A stretch of 64,000 nucleotides of DNA from Paenibacillus eucommiae (GTDB lineage Bacteria > Bacillota > Bacilli > Paenibacillales > NBRC-103111). Below, piece by piece: positions 15,319 to 23,115 of this stretch. The stretch covers positions 79,552 through 143,551 of the forward strand of contig NZ_JAGGLB010000029.1 in the NCBI RefSeq assembly GCF_017874215.1, in the 5' to 3' direction. Both the position numbers and the translations under genes were made by a program. Under the pieces are notes generated by a model. It searched no databases and was not told the origin of the DNA. It saw only the letters and a list, made by a program, of their open reading frames with translations. Within the stretch, counting starts at the first letter, position 1, and every line of letters begins with the position of its first letter.

Positions 15319-17094
15319 ATGCTTACGATCGTATGGGACACAGCGGAAGTCGAACAGGTACGGGACGAGGGTAGAGATTGCTACACACCCTACCTGTTGA
15401 CGATTCTTAGTGATCTCGGATTATCCTGTCGCGTTCTGAACCATAAAGCTTGGTTACAAAGCCCGCCCAATGGTGTCACCCTCGTCGCCGGGGGAACGGA
15501 TGATTCACAATGGGCCGCTGCCTGCCGCTCATATTGCGAGCGGGGCAACGCGCTGCTGGCGATCGGCGGCGTATATGGTCTGGAGGACGTGCTGGGCGTC
15601 GTCTGCACCGGGCGGGTTCGCGAAGGCTGGGTCGATTGGGCAAGTGGCGGGCTGGCTGACGGTATGCGAAGCGCCTTTCATTTCTTCGAAGCCATATGCG
15701 TGGAGTCCCGTGATGCCGGGGTGAAGGCGGACGGTTCACTCGTGCGGCTGAACGGGTCGCTGGGCGTCGAACCCACCATAACCGTGCGCGATCATGGGCA
15801 AGGCGCGGCGGCCCTGCTGGCGGTAGACCTGATGAAGACATTCTGCCTCATCCAACAGGGAGTGGCAGTCGTGCGCGATGGCAGGCCAGCGCCCGATGGT
15901 ACGGCTGCTACCGATGATGACGTGCTGAAGACCGATGACGCCGCCGTCCTCGATTGGACGCGCGACCGTACCGCCGCGGAGGCAGGCGGCGTGCCTATCT
16001 TCCTCCACCCGGTTGTGGATGAATGGAGAATCGTGCTGATGCGGCTGATCTACCGGTTGCATGAGAAGATCGGTGCTCCGATGGCGCAGAGCTGGTTCTG
16101 GCCGGACGGTCTTACGGCGATCGGTCATATTTCGCACGATACTGACGGCAATTCGCCCGCGCATGCCTGCGCTTTGTTGGCCAGGTTGAAGGAGGCGAAT
16201 ATCCGCTCCACCTGGTGCATTATCATGCCGGGTTACGATCCCAGCATTAACGAGGCGATTACGGCCGGAGGACACGAAGTCGCGCTCCATTACAACGCGA
16301 TGGAGGTGGAGATTCCCGAAAGCCGCTGGTCTGAGCGCGATTTTCGTCATCAGTTGTCGATGCTGCAGGCGCAGTTTCCAGACCGGGCGATCCGGACGAA
16401 CAAGAACCATTATTTGCGCTGGGAAGGCGACACGGCATTCTATCGCTGGTGTGAACGGGCGGGCGTGAAGGTGGAGCAGAGCCGTGGTGGAACGAGGCAG
16501 GGGAACAAGGGCTTTCTCGCGGGCACGTGCCACCCGTTCGTTCCCGTGGGGACGGCCGCCGAACGTAACCGCCCGCTTGCAGTTCTGTCCTTGCCGACAT
16601 TGGCCTGGGACCCGCCGATGCCGCTTCGCTGCACGAGGAGTGAAGCATTTGCTTTGCTCGACCGCGCGGTGGATGTGAACGGCGTGGCGCATTTTCTGTT
16701 CCATCCAGCCATGCTGCTGCGCGAAGGCGACGAGGTAGGCGCATTTCTAGTGGAACTGGCGGGTTACGGCGCCTCCCGCGGCTTAGCATGGTGGACGGCG
16801 GAACAATTATGGCAATGGCGTTCGAACCGCGCGCAGGTTGTCGTACGGGTGGAGCGGGATGAGAGCGGCGAGCCGTTATGGGTCATCGAAGCAGATGCCG
16901 ACCTGGACGGCTTTACGTTGCTGATCGCCGGGCAGGAACAAGGGCAGTGGCTGGCACGGACGCGGGGCGGGGCAGTATCCGATCAGGTCGATCGTATGAT
17001 CCGGTCCCAGGCCGTTAATCGATTCGGCTGCGCCTACATGGAGCTGACTGTGGATATTCGGAAAGGGCGTACGGAATTTGTGTGTATCGGTTAG
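15319..17094 (+). CDS. NodB-like (polysaccharide deacetylase-related) protein with an N-terminal amidotransferase-like region
   Basis: 591 residues, starting ATG after AAGAAGG. Residues 1-110 (MLTIVWDTAEVEQV..., VTLVAGGTDDSQWAAACRSYCERGNALLAIGGVYGLEDVLG) resemble a glutamine-amidotransferase-like or ThuA-like alpha/beta domain. Residues about 255-480 resemble a NodB barrel: HISHDTDGN with D274 and D276, then GHEVALHYNA with H319 and H324, RTNKNHYLRW, and FLFHPAML as a final barrel strand. The two histidines are 5 apart, not the canonical H-x3-H, so metal binding is uncertain. No signal peptide, so it would act in the cytoplasm, perhaps deacetylating an imported sugar derivative. The function is inferred from fold only. 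Confidence 0.65.
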   Translation: MLTIVWDTAEVEQVRDEGRDCYTPYLLTILSDLGLSCRVLNHKAWLQSPPNGVTLVAGGTDDSQWAAACRSYCERGNALLAIGGVYGLEDVLGVVCTGRVREGWVDWASGGLADGMRSAFHFFEAICVESRDAGVKADGSLVRLNGSLGVEPTITVRDHGQGAAALLAVDLMKTFCLIQQGVAVVRDGRPAPDGTAATDDDVLKTDDAAVLDWTRDRTAAEAGGVPIFLHPVVDEWRIVLMRLIYRLHEKIGAPMAQSWFWPDGLTAIGHISHDTDGNSPAHACALLARLKEANIRSTWCIIMPGYDPSINEAITAGGHEVALHYNAMEVEIPESRWSERDFRHQLSMLQAQFPDRAIRTNKNHYLRWEGDTAFYRWCERAGVKVEQSRGGTRQGNKGFLAGTCHPFVPVGTAAERNRPLAVLSLPTLAWDPPMPLRCTRSEAFALLDRAVDVNGVAHFLFHPAMLLREGDEVGAFLVELAGYGASRGLAWWTAEQLWQWRSNRAQVVVRVERDESGEPLWVIEADADLDGFTLLIAGQEQGQWLARTRGGAVSDQVDRMIRSQAVNRFGCAYMELTVDIRKGRTEFVCIG

Positions 17095-17172
17095 GCGTCG
17101 GAAATCCGATTGCCGAAAAACGATGGGGTAGCGGGCCAGCGGAGAAAACAGACAGCAGGGAGGAAACGGAGC

Positions 17173-18003
17173 ATGGGAATCGTACAGGTAGAAACCAACT
17201 ACTATCAGCAATTTGACGCGGATCTGTCTCGCGATGTGCCGGGAGAAGGATACGGAGGTTGGCAGAGAGCGGAGCTGCCGCTTGATTTGGAGCGAACCGC
17301 CGTAGTTGTGATGCACGCGTGGAATATCGGTTCGCCGGAGCAAAACCCCGGTGAGTTTCGCGCAGTGGAATATGTGCCGCGTTCATATACGATCAGTCGG
17401 GAGTTATTCCCGAATCTGCTGGACAGTGTGCGGCGAGCGGGGATGAAGCTATTTCATGTGGTCGGAGGACCCGACTACTATACGCACTATCCCGGGTACC
17501 GGTTGGCCGCTGATCTGGCGGGTACAGAGCCGGAAGCGCCCGAACGAATAGCAGATGACGAGGTGCAAGCGGCGTTGCGGACATTCCGCTCAGATCGGGT
17601 ATACCCTGGCTCGAACAATCGCGAGGACATGGAGCGGTGCGCGCCTTATGTCGACTTTTTACCGGAGGCGAAGCCGCAAGGCGACGAAGACGTGGCGGCC
17701 ACCTCGCGGCAACTGTTCGCCCTGTGCAAGCATTATGGGATCAGCCATCTGATTTACACCGGATTTGCGATCAACGGGTGCCTGCTGTTTTCGCCCGGAG
17801 GCATGGCCGACATGACGAAGCACGGAATCCTTTGCTCTACGATCCGCCAAGCCGTAACCGCCGTGGAGAACAAGGAGACGGCCCGCTTGCAATTGAACAA
17901 GGAAGAGGGACTGTGGCGTGTAGCGCTGCTATTCGGTTTTGTGTATGATGTGAATGATTTGACAGCTGCAATTAACGGGGAAGAGCATGAGGATTTATCG
18001 TAA
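17173..18003 (+). CDS. isochorismatase-fold cysteine hydrolase
   Basis: 276 residues from the ATG at 17173, preceded by GGGAGGAAA; the in-frame codon at 17110 has no site. The pattern ERTAVVVMHAWNIG, then LIYTGFAINGCLLFSPGGMADMTKHGILCSTIRQAVTAVEN, matches the isochorismatase-like fold, with C203 in the usual nucleophile position. The catalytic Asp expected in the first strand (V-x-D-x-Q-N) is replaced by H48, so activity may be altered. Members hydrolyse amides, ureides or vinyl ethers. It sits between the NodB-like gene and an aminotransferase, which suggests cleavage of an N-acyl or amide group in the same pathway. No signal peptide. Confidence 0.75.
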   Translation: MGIVQVETNYYQQFDADLSRDVPGEGYGGWQRAELPLDLERTAVVVMHAWNIGSPEQNPGEFRAVEYVPRSYTISRELFPNLLDSVRRAGMKLFHVVGGPDYYTHYPGYRLAADLAGTEPEAPERIADDEVQAALRTFRSDRVYPGSNNREDMERCAPYVDFLPEAKPQGDEDVAATSRQLFALCKHYGISHLIYTGFAINGCLLFSPGGMADMTKHGILCSTIRQAVTAVENKETARLQLNKEEGLWRVALLFGFVYDVNDLTAAINGEEHEDLS

Positions 18004-18115
18004 AGGGGAGGCCGTGCGCATCGTTTTGGTAGTGGGAACTTGCACGGCAATCCCACACATGGATCGCATTTTTCGCTGACGACTTGCCGTCAAGCAAGGG
18101 AATGGGGGAAGCAAC

Positions 18116-19372
18116 ATGGAGAGACAACCGGCCAGGCAAGCTGGCAAGCCGCTGTTTGAAAAGCCGCTAGAGGGTCACTATCCAGGCGCGACGGCCATGG
18201 GGGCGGAGGAAGCCGCTGCACTGTCCGCCGTCGCGATGGCCCGTTCGCCATTTCGCTATTACGGATTGGATTTGCAGCATCAAACTCGAAGCTTCGAGGA
18301 TCATTTCGCCCGCTATCTGAATGTCCGGTACACCTTGGGCGTCACGTCCTGTACGGCTGCGCTGTTTGTGGCGCTGAAGGCACTGCAGCTCGGGTATGGC
18401 GACAAGGTGGCGGTGCCGGCATTTACCTTTCTGGCGACAGCCGGGGCGGTCGTTTCTGCCGGTGCTGTGCCGGTATTCATTGACATCGACGACAGCATGG
18501 GCATAGACCCGCTCGACCTGGATCGTAAGCTTGCAGCCGACAACGAGATTCGGGCCGTCATCATTGTCCCGCTGCTTGGCTATCCTTGCGATATGGCGGC
18601 GCTGTTGGCCGTTGCCGCAAAACACGGCGTGCGCGTCATTGAAGATGTGGCGCAGTCGTGCGGGGCTTCCTATGCCGGGCGCAAGTTGGGCACGTTCGGA
18701 GATATCGGCGTATTCAGCTTCCAGATGAATAAACTCATCACTGCCGGCGATGGCGGGGCGGTCGTGACCAGCGATCCGGCATTGTTCATCCGGGCCGTGC
18801 GCTATCACGACCAGGGAATATTCCGCGAGCAGGAAAGGTACGGGCTCCAATCGCCCGACGAGGCAGACGCATTCGCGGGGCTGAATTTTCGCATGAGCGA
18901 ATTTACCGGCGCAGCCATGGGGGCACAACTGGTGAAATTGCCGGACATCCTGCGTCGGATGCGGATCGTTCACGACTTGGTCCGCGGCGAACTGCAAGCA
19001 CGGGCGCCACAGCTGCGCCTGCGCAAGCTGTACGACGAAGAGGGCTGTGCAGGCTGTTATGTGGCGCTTGTGCTGCCGACGCCGGACATTGCGCAAGAGT
19101 TTATCCGGGCGCTTGCGGCGGACAATATTACATCGTACCTGCTGTATGGCGGCATGCCGCTGTTCCGCCGGGACATATTCCGGCTGCGGCGCACGGCGGA
19201 GAAGGACGATTTTCCATACAACTATCCGTTTCGCAACCCAATCGAAGACCCCGAACAGAGCTGCCCCTGCGCGATCGATCTGTGCCCTCGCACGGTGTTC
19301 ATTCCGATCTCGCCCGATTTCACGCGGGAAGATGGGGAACTGCTCGTTACGGGCATTTTGTCTTTTTTTTGA
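18116..19372 (+). CDS. DegT/DnrJ/EryC1/StrS family PLP-dependent aminotransferase
   Basis: 418 residues. Visible landmarks: SCTAALFVALKAL (phosphate-binding loop), PAFTFLATAGAVVSAGAVPVFIDID, VIEDVAQSCGASYAGRKLGTFGDIGVFSFQMNK with the PLP-binding lysine K206, GGAVVTSD, and the C-terminal QSCPCAIDLCPRTVFIPISPDFT. Such enzymes transfer an amino group onto keto-sugars or related cyclitols, or run in reverse. Beside Gfo/Idh/MocA dehydrogenases this recalls dehydrogenase-aminotransferase pairs of amino-sugar pathways (NtdA/NtdC, AHBA synthase clusters). Whether it works in synthesis or catabolism here cannot be decided. Preceded by GGGGGAAG. Last intact gene of the island. Confidence 0.9.
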   Translation: MERQPARQAGKPLFEKPLEGHYPGATAMGAEEAAALSAVAMARSPFRYYGLDLQHQTRSFEDHFARYLNVRYTLGVTSCTAALFVALKALQLGYGDKVAVPAFTFLATAGAVVSAGAVPVFIDIDDSMGIDPLDLDRKLAADNEIRAVIIVPLLGYPCDMAALLAVAAKHGVRVIEDVAQSCGASYAGRKLGTFGDIGVFSFQMNKLITAGDGGAVVTSDPALFIRAVRYHDQGIFREQERYGLQSPDEADAFAGLNFRMSEFTGAAMGAQLVKLPDILRRMRIVHDLVRGELQARAPQLRLRKLYDEEGCAGCYVALVLPTPDIAQEFIRALAADNITSYLLYGGMPLFRRDIFRLRRTAEKDDFPYNYPFRNPIEDPEQSCPCAIDLCPRTVFIPISPDFTREDGELLVTGILSFF

Positions 19373-19415
19373 AAGAGAAATCAATAATGTTTGTTTACTT
19401 AAAGAGGAGCCTCCA

Positions 19416-19579
19416 ATGAAAAAATTGGCGACTCGATTACGGTAGGCTACCGATCTTTCGTCAATGCACTGCTCGCCGAGACGGCTTTTGCGAATATGGC
19501 CGACAACCCGTGCGCAATCGACAATCTCGCTCTTCGCCGGGAAATCGATTATGCGCTCAGTCAGTCCGGATATAAGTAA
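19416..19579 (+). pseudogene. truncated unidentified gene (start kept, body lost)
   Basis: AAAGAGGAG and an ATG at 19416 open MKKLATRLR and then a stop, whereas another frame from about 19430 reads DSITVGYRSFVNALLAETAFANMADNPCAIDN...SQSGYK before a TAA at 19577. This looks like the beginning and the end of one gene fused by a deletion with a frameshift. The product is not recognised. Confidence 0.4.
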
Positions 19580-19882
19580 GAGGCTATTCATTTTAACAAT
19601 GGGGCTGCAGGTTGGCACTTATCAGACGACGCTTATGCGGAGCATCTTGTGCGGACAATAGACTGGCATGAAAGGCGTTCAGTCTGTGCCCGAATCGTGC
19701 TGGCTTTATCGACACCTGTCTGGGTCCAAAGTCAGACATCCGAGCTGGATGCGGACAAGTGCCGATCCCTCGACGGCCGCAATGCCGGCGTGCGAAAACT
19801 TGCGGAGTGGATGGGTCTGGCGGTGAACGTCCTGCACGTCGCCGGATTCAGAATAGTAATACCAATGTATAATAAAGATTAA
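19580..19882 (+). pseudogene. SGNH/GDSL hydrolase fragment (truncated at both ends)
   Basis: One frame reads AIHFNNGAAGWHLSDDAYAEHLVRTI, then RIVLALSTPVWVQS...RNAGVRKLAEWMGLAVNVLH. This matches the middle of SGNH hydrolases in carbohydrate clusters, where IHFNNGLHGWH is the block with the conserved Asn and STPV precedes the variable loop. The N-terminal GDSI serine block and the C-terminal D-x-x-H block are both missing. With the glycosidase pseudogene it shows that the locus once carried more hydrolases. Confidence 0.6.
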
Positions 19883-20078
19883 TCTTGAAGGAATGAGTTT
19901 TCTCCCTTGTTTTACAAAGAAGAACTCATTTTCTTCAATGTGATATTCAGTCCATCCCGAGCATCAACAATCCAGTATTCGTAAGCTGAAAAATATTCCT
20001 CTAGCGTAAAAACGAAGGGACAGAGAAAATGGTATGATCACTTGGAGATATTAATCATTAATCATATTAGGAGATGTT

Positions 20079-20330
20079 ATGGATAGAGAAGATGACGGAA
20101 AAGACCTATTGAAATTAAAACAGCTCTACGCTTTTTTTATTCCGCTTGGGTTTTCTGCTAGCCTTATGACCATGTCCCACGTAATAATCAACGGGACCTT
20201 GGCCAGGTCATCCCACCCTGAAGCGATTGTAACCAGTTATGCCATTGCATTGAGTTTGTTGGGTCTTTTTGAGAAACCTGTTACTATCTTAAGGCAGACC
20301 TGTTCAATACTGGCACGGGACCGTATATGA
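20079..20330 (+). pseudogene. N-terminal fragment of a MATE-like multidrug/flippase membrane protein
   Basis: 83 codons after TTAGGAGA: an acidic start, then LKQLYAFFIPLGFSASLMTMSHVIINGTLARSSHPEAIVTSYAIALSLLGLFEKPVTILRQTCSILARDRI and a stop. The two hydrophobic segments and the I-N-G-T-L-A-R turn are those of the first helices of MATE/oligosaccharidyl-lipid flippase-like proteins of about 450 residues, so roughly four fifths of the gene is missing. Just downstream begins a repeat-rich non-coding stretch, so the truncation may mark a deletion or rearrangement point. Confidence 0.55.
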
Positions 20331-20358
20331 GCAACGTAGTGGCACAGCAGGGATGCTA

Positions 20359-20550
20359 ATCGTTACGGACATGAGCGCTGTTATTTGTAGCAAATTCCCC
20401 TGTTTAGGGAAGCTTACGGACTTCAGATCCGCTATTTGGTTCCAAAGTAGCCCAAAACCCCCTGGACAAAGCGAATAAGGGATCTGATGTCCGTAACGAT
20501 CCCCAAAAGACCTTGATTCTCACAAATAGCGTATCTCATGTCCGTAAGCT
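20359..20550 (+). repeat. four copies of a 28-29-bp TTACGGACAT repeat, two per strand
   Basis: Plus-strand copies at 20359-20387 and 20411-20438 and minus-strand copies at 20472-20500 and 20523-20550 share the core TTACGGACWTSAGATCCG and end in CTATTTG, with a few differences. Copies 1 and 3 begin ATCG, copies 2 and 4 begin AGC, so the pairs 1/3 and 2/4 are the best matches, giving interleaved inverted repeats able to form a folded RNA or cruciform. No gene lies in 20331-21127. Confidence 0.85.
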
Positions 20551-20715
20551 GCTGCTTTGGAGTGGCTCCGTCAAGAATCAGACACCTGCACCTGCCTGAT
20601 TGTTGACTATCCGGTTGAACTATCCCTTTGAGAACGGCTTGTTCTGCGTCCTGCCATTGAAAGAAGGGGGATTGCAGACACCTTGGAGGCCAAAGCCTTG
20701 GACTCTACCCATATT

Positions 20716-20853
20716 AAATCCTGCAAAAGTGCAGGATTTTTCACCTTAAATCGGGTATTAGCCGAGAATTCCTGCAAAAGTGCAGGAAAATAGTCACTTG
20801 GAGCGCTCAAACGGGCAAGAGACGCCTAAAATCCTGCAGATTTGCAGTAATTT
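20716..20853. repeat. three tandem short palindromes with the core CCTGCA(aaag)TGCAGG
   Basis: 20716-20739 is a perfect 10-bp stem (AAATCCTGCA, loop aaag). 20769-20788 is an 8-bp stem with the same loop. 20829-20852 is an imperfect third copy with loop gatt. Starts are 53 and 60 bp apart with unrelated sequence between. They look like a mobile or amplified palindromic intergenic repeat, not terminators, since they lack consistent T-tracts. Confidence 0.75.
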
Positions 20854-20984
20854 CCTTTACGGGTGCATTCGAGTCCATAAATGATGTACTTATGCATCTT
20901 TTTGCCCCCCAGGGTTAGTTCTTATCGGAAAGTATTCTATAGGTAGGGAAAGAGAGTAGTGGAAATAAACATTTATGTACCCAG

Positions 20985-21023
20985 TGCTTTTAACGATGAA
21001 AAACATCGGTAAAGTAGCAGCTC
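20985..21023 (+). repeat. dispersed palindromic element, AACGATG/CATCGTT family (copy A)
   Basis: 39 nt (TGCTTTTAACGATG ... GTAAAGTAGCAGCTC) match 45092-45130 with only two differences although the loci are 24 kb apart. The core is a short stem AACGATG/CATCG-TT. Other copies of the core lie at 28780-28803 and 45045-45067. Confidence 0.8.
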
Positions 21024-21043
21024 TTCGTCTTCCAATAAATAAA

Positions 21044-21099
21044 TTGACACGCTTCATTGTCCTAGTGTACTATTTAAATAGTACACTAGGACAATGAAG
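21044..21099 (+). promoter_or_regulatory. sigma-A promoter overlapped by a 48-bp perfect palindrome (YtrA-type operator)
   Basis: TTGACA at 21044-21049, an 18-nt spacer and TACTAT at 21068-21073 form a good promoter for the ABC/GntR operon. A perfect palindrome of 24+24 bp spans 21052-21099, with its centre (TTTAAA) just after the -10 box and inner arms AGTGTACTA/TAGTACACT. YtrA-like GntR regulators bind GTACTA/TAGTAC-like inverted repeats and repress their own operon. The regulator encoded at 21925-22287 is the obvious candidate. Confidence 0.8.
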
Positions 21100-21127
21100 T
21101 TGCCTTAATATGTTGCTGGAGGAATGA

Positions 21128-21925
21128 ATGGTGAAGATATGGTGGAATTTATTTAAGAAGGAACTGGCAGTCGGGTCGAGAATGTCGATGCCTATATGGG
21201 CTTCCGTATTGCTTTTTCTATGCATGGGAGGGGCGTCGCTTTTCTTGGCTTCTTTTTTTAAGTCGGGCTTAGTAAGCCAGGTATGGCTGTTGGTTATATA
21301 TTTCCACTTTATTGCCCCCTCTGTCTATATGATGATGAGCTTGTATAAAGAACGTGAGCGTTGGCCTCTGTGGCTGCAGCTGCCTCTGCGTGGATGGCAG
21401 CTGTTAGCAGCCAAGCTTGCGGCAGCGTCTGTCGAGCTAATAATGGGGCTTGTAGTTTCTGTATGCATGTTTTTATGGGTATTTGAATTGGAAGACTCCA
21501 ATAACTTTTGGGAATTTGGAACTGGGGAAGGTGCTTCTACGATTAAGGCCGAGACCACGACACAAGCCCAGTATTTTTATGATTTGTTGCGTGGTGAGGG
21601 CATTTGGAGTGCTCTAGGATTTATTTTTATAGCAATTGGGATTGCTGTTGTTCTTGTGCTGTTATACATGATCGCTAAATCGTTGACTAATCGTTTTGGA
21701 CGCTGGCGCTGGCCAGTTGCGATAGTGCTGTTCGGAGCCATTTCACTATTGGAGTATATTTTCGAACAGACGAAGGAGTACAGCTTTCTTTTTAGATGGG
21801 GCCATCTTTCAGGGTTGGAAAGTGAGCCTATATATATCGGTGAAGGACTATGGATCTTTTTGATTATGATAGTTAGCTTGTATGCAGCTGGATGGCTGCT
21901 GGACAGGAAAGTAGAGGTGAACTGA
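21128..21925 (+). CDS. ABC-2-type transporter membrane protein
   Basis: 265 residues behind GGAGGA. Six hydrophobic segments (about 18-38, 45-68, 90-112, 150-170, 178-200, 232-255) and no catalytic motifs. It is the first gene of a compact operon, and its TGA overlaps the ATG of the GntR regulator. It presumably pairs with the ATPase at 22324 as an exporter or resistance pump. In Bacillus ytr-type operons such transporters respond to cell-wall-active antibiotics; whether that holds here is inference. Confidence 0.75.
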   Translation: MVKIWWNLFKKELAVGSRMSMPIWASVLLFLCMGGASLFLASFFKSGLVSQVWLLVIYFHFIAPSVYMMMSLYKERERWPLWLQLPLRGWQLLAAKLAAASVELIMGLVVSVCMFLWVFELEDSNNFWEFGTGEGASTIKAETTTQAQYFYDLLRGEGIWSALGFIFIAIGIAVVLVLLYMIAKSLTNRFGRWRWPVAIVLFGAISLLEYIFEQTKEYSFLFRWGHLSGLESEPIYIGEGLWIFLIMIVSLYAAGWLLDRKVEVN

Positions 21926-22287
21926 TGGTCGAGTCATATTCGAACACACAGCCAATCTACCTGCAGCTGGTGCAGCGAATTTGCAGACAGATTGTACGCA
22001 GAGAGGTGCAGCCAGGAGAAAAACTGCCATCAGTCAGGGATTTAGCTGTGCAGTTTGGTGTCAATCCGAACACGATACAGAGAGTGAACATGGAGCTCGA
22101 GCGTATGGGCGTAGTTGAAAGCCGAAGAGGGCAGGGCATGTTCGTGACAGAAGACAGCACGAGATTAACTTTGATGAGAGAGCATTTAAAAGAGGAGCTT
22201 ATCACTAAATTTGCCAGTGAGATGAAAGAATTAGGCTATTCGGAAGATGAAATCATAGCAGGCATTCAGGCATTCTTACTGCCGTAA
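21925..22287 (+). CDS. GntR-family regulator, YtrA subfamily
   Basis: 120 residues from the ATG at 21925, overlapping the previous stop (TGATG) behind GAGGTG. The N-terminal winged helix reads PIYLQLVQRICRQIVRREVQPGEKLPSVRDLAVQFGVNPNTIQRVNMELERMGVVESRRGQGMFV, the YtrA-type signature. The short C-terminal tail of about 45 residues, without a ligand-binding domain, is typical of this subfamily. It is expected to repress its own operon by binding the palindrome at 21052-21099. Placed between the membrane and ATPase genes rather than first, a small variation on the Bacillus order. Confidence 0.9.
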   Translation: MVESYSNTQPIYLQLVQRICRQIVRREVQPGEKLPSVRDLAVQFGVNPNTIQRVNMELERMGVVESRRGQGMFVTEDSTRLTLMREHLKEELITKFASEMKELGYSEDEIIAGIQAFLLP

Positions 22288-22323
22288 GGGAATGAATAAG
22301 AAACATTTTAGGAGGAGTTCGAG

Positions 22324-23064
22324 ATGGCGGAAATTGCTATTGCTGCTGATGCAGAACCGATAGTTGTTTTTAACCGTGTGGAAAAAAGCTTTTCTGGCAA
22401 AATAGCACTTAAGGAAATTAGCTTTACGATTCCAAAGGGAATTATTGTTGGCATTGTCGGTACAAATGGCAGCGGGAAGTCGACGATTTTGAAATTGATG
22501 GCAGGCTTGCAAAGACCAGGTAAAGGCAAGGTTCTTCTGAACGGGCGTCAGGCAGAGCGCCTTAGTTCGCGGCAGGTAGCTTTTTTGCCGGAGCAGGATA
22601 TGTTCTATTCGTCTTTTACCGTAGAGAAAACGCTGAATTTTTACAACGAGATGTTTACCGATTTTGATAGGAAAAAGGCCATGGAGATGATCCAATCCTT
22701 CGAGCTGCAGATGGGGCAGAAGGTAGCTCATTTGTCCAAAGGTAACCGGGCCCGGTTGAAAATAGTGCTGGCACTGGCCAGACAGGTACCTTTAATTATT
22801 ATGGATGAACCGTTGTCCGGGCTCGATCCTTTAGTTCGCGAGTCGATTATCCGCAGCTTAATTGCCACTGTCGATATGGGAGAACAGACATTGGTGATAA
22901 CTACTCATGAGGTAGAAGAGGTGGAGCCCTTGCTTGATCGGGCGATGCTGATTAAGGACGGAGAACTGTGCGGCTATGAGGAAGTGGAGCGTATTCACAG
23001 CGAGCAGGGAATAGGTCTTGTAGGCTGGATGAAAAAAAATATAGAGAAAATGAAACGTAACTAG
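22324..23064 (+). CDS. ABC transporter ATP-binding protein
   Basis: 246 residues after AGGAGGAG. Walker A is GTNGSGKST, the signature loop is HLSKGNRARLKIVLALARQ (LSKG rather than LSGG), Walker B is LIIMDEPLSGLDP and the switch histidine is in VITTHEVEE. It closes the three-gene YtrA-type operon and supplies the energy for the membrane protein at 21128. The 36-nt gap after the regulator has no terminator. Confidence 0.93.
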   Translation: MAEIAIAADAEPIVVFNRVEKSFSGKIALKEISFTIPKGIIVGIVGTNGSGKSTILKLMAGLQRPGKGKVLLNGRQAERLSSRQVAFLPEQDMFYSSFTVEKTLNFYNEMFTDFDRKKAMEMIQSFELQMGQKVAHLSKGNRARLKIVLALARQVPLIIMDEPLSGLDPLVRESIIRSLIATVDMGEQTLVITTHEVEEVEPLLDRAMLIKDGELCGYEEVERIHSEQGIGLVGWMKKNIEKMKRN

Positions 23065-23115
23065 TGTCCTACTCGTATGATACTACTGACTAACAACCCA
23101 GAGAGGAGACAAGCG

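Noticed and set aside
15736..16704. A 322-codon minus-strand frame opposite the NodB-like gene
   Set aside because: Antisense of a gene with conserved motifs, no ribosome site and shadow-like composition.
18167..19618. A 483-codon open frame on the minus strand, opposite the DegT aminotransferase gene
   Set aside because: It is the antisense of a gene with clear PLP and family motifs, has no ribosome site at its start, and its composition (many His, Arg, Gln) is typical of a GC-rich shadow frame.
20607..20810. A 67-codon minus-strand frame in the repeat region
   Set aside because: Runs through two palindromic repeats and has no ribosome site or recognisable motif.
20716..20853. CRISPR-like array of the CCTGCA palindromes
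   Set aside because: Only three copies, repeats of 20-24 bp with unequal spacing, one degenerate, and no cas genes nearby.
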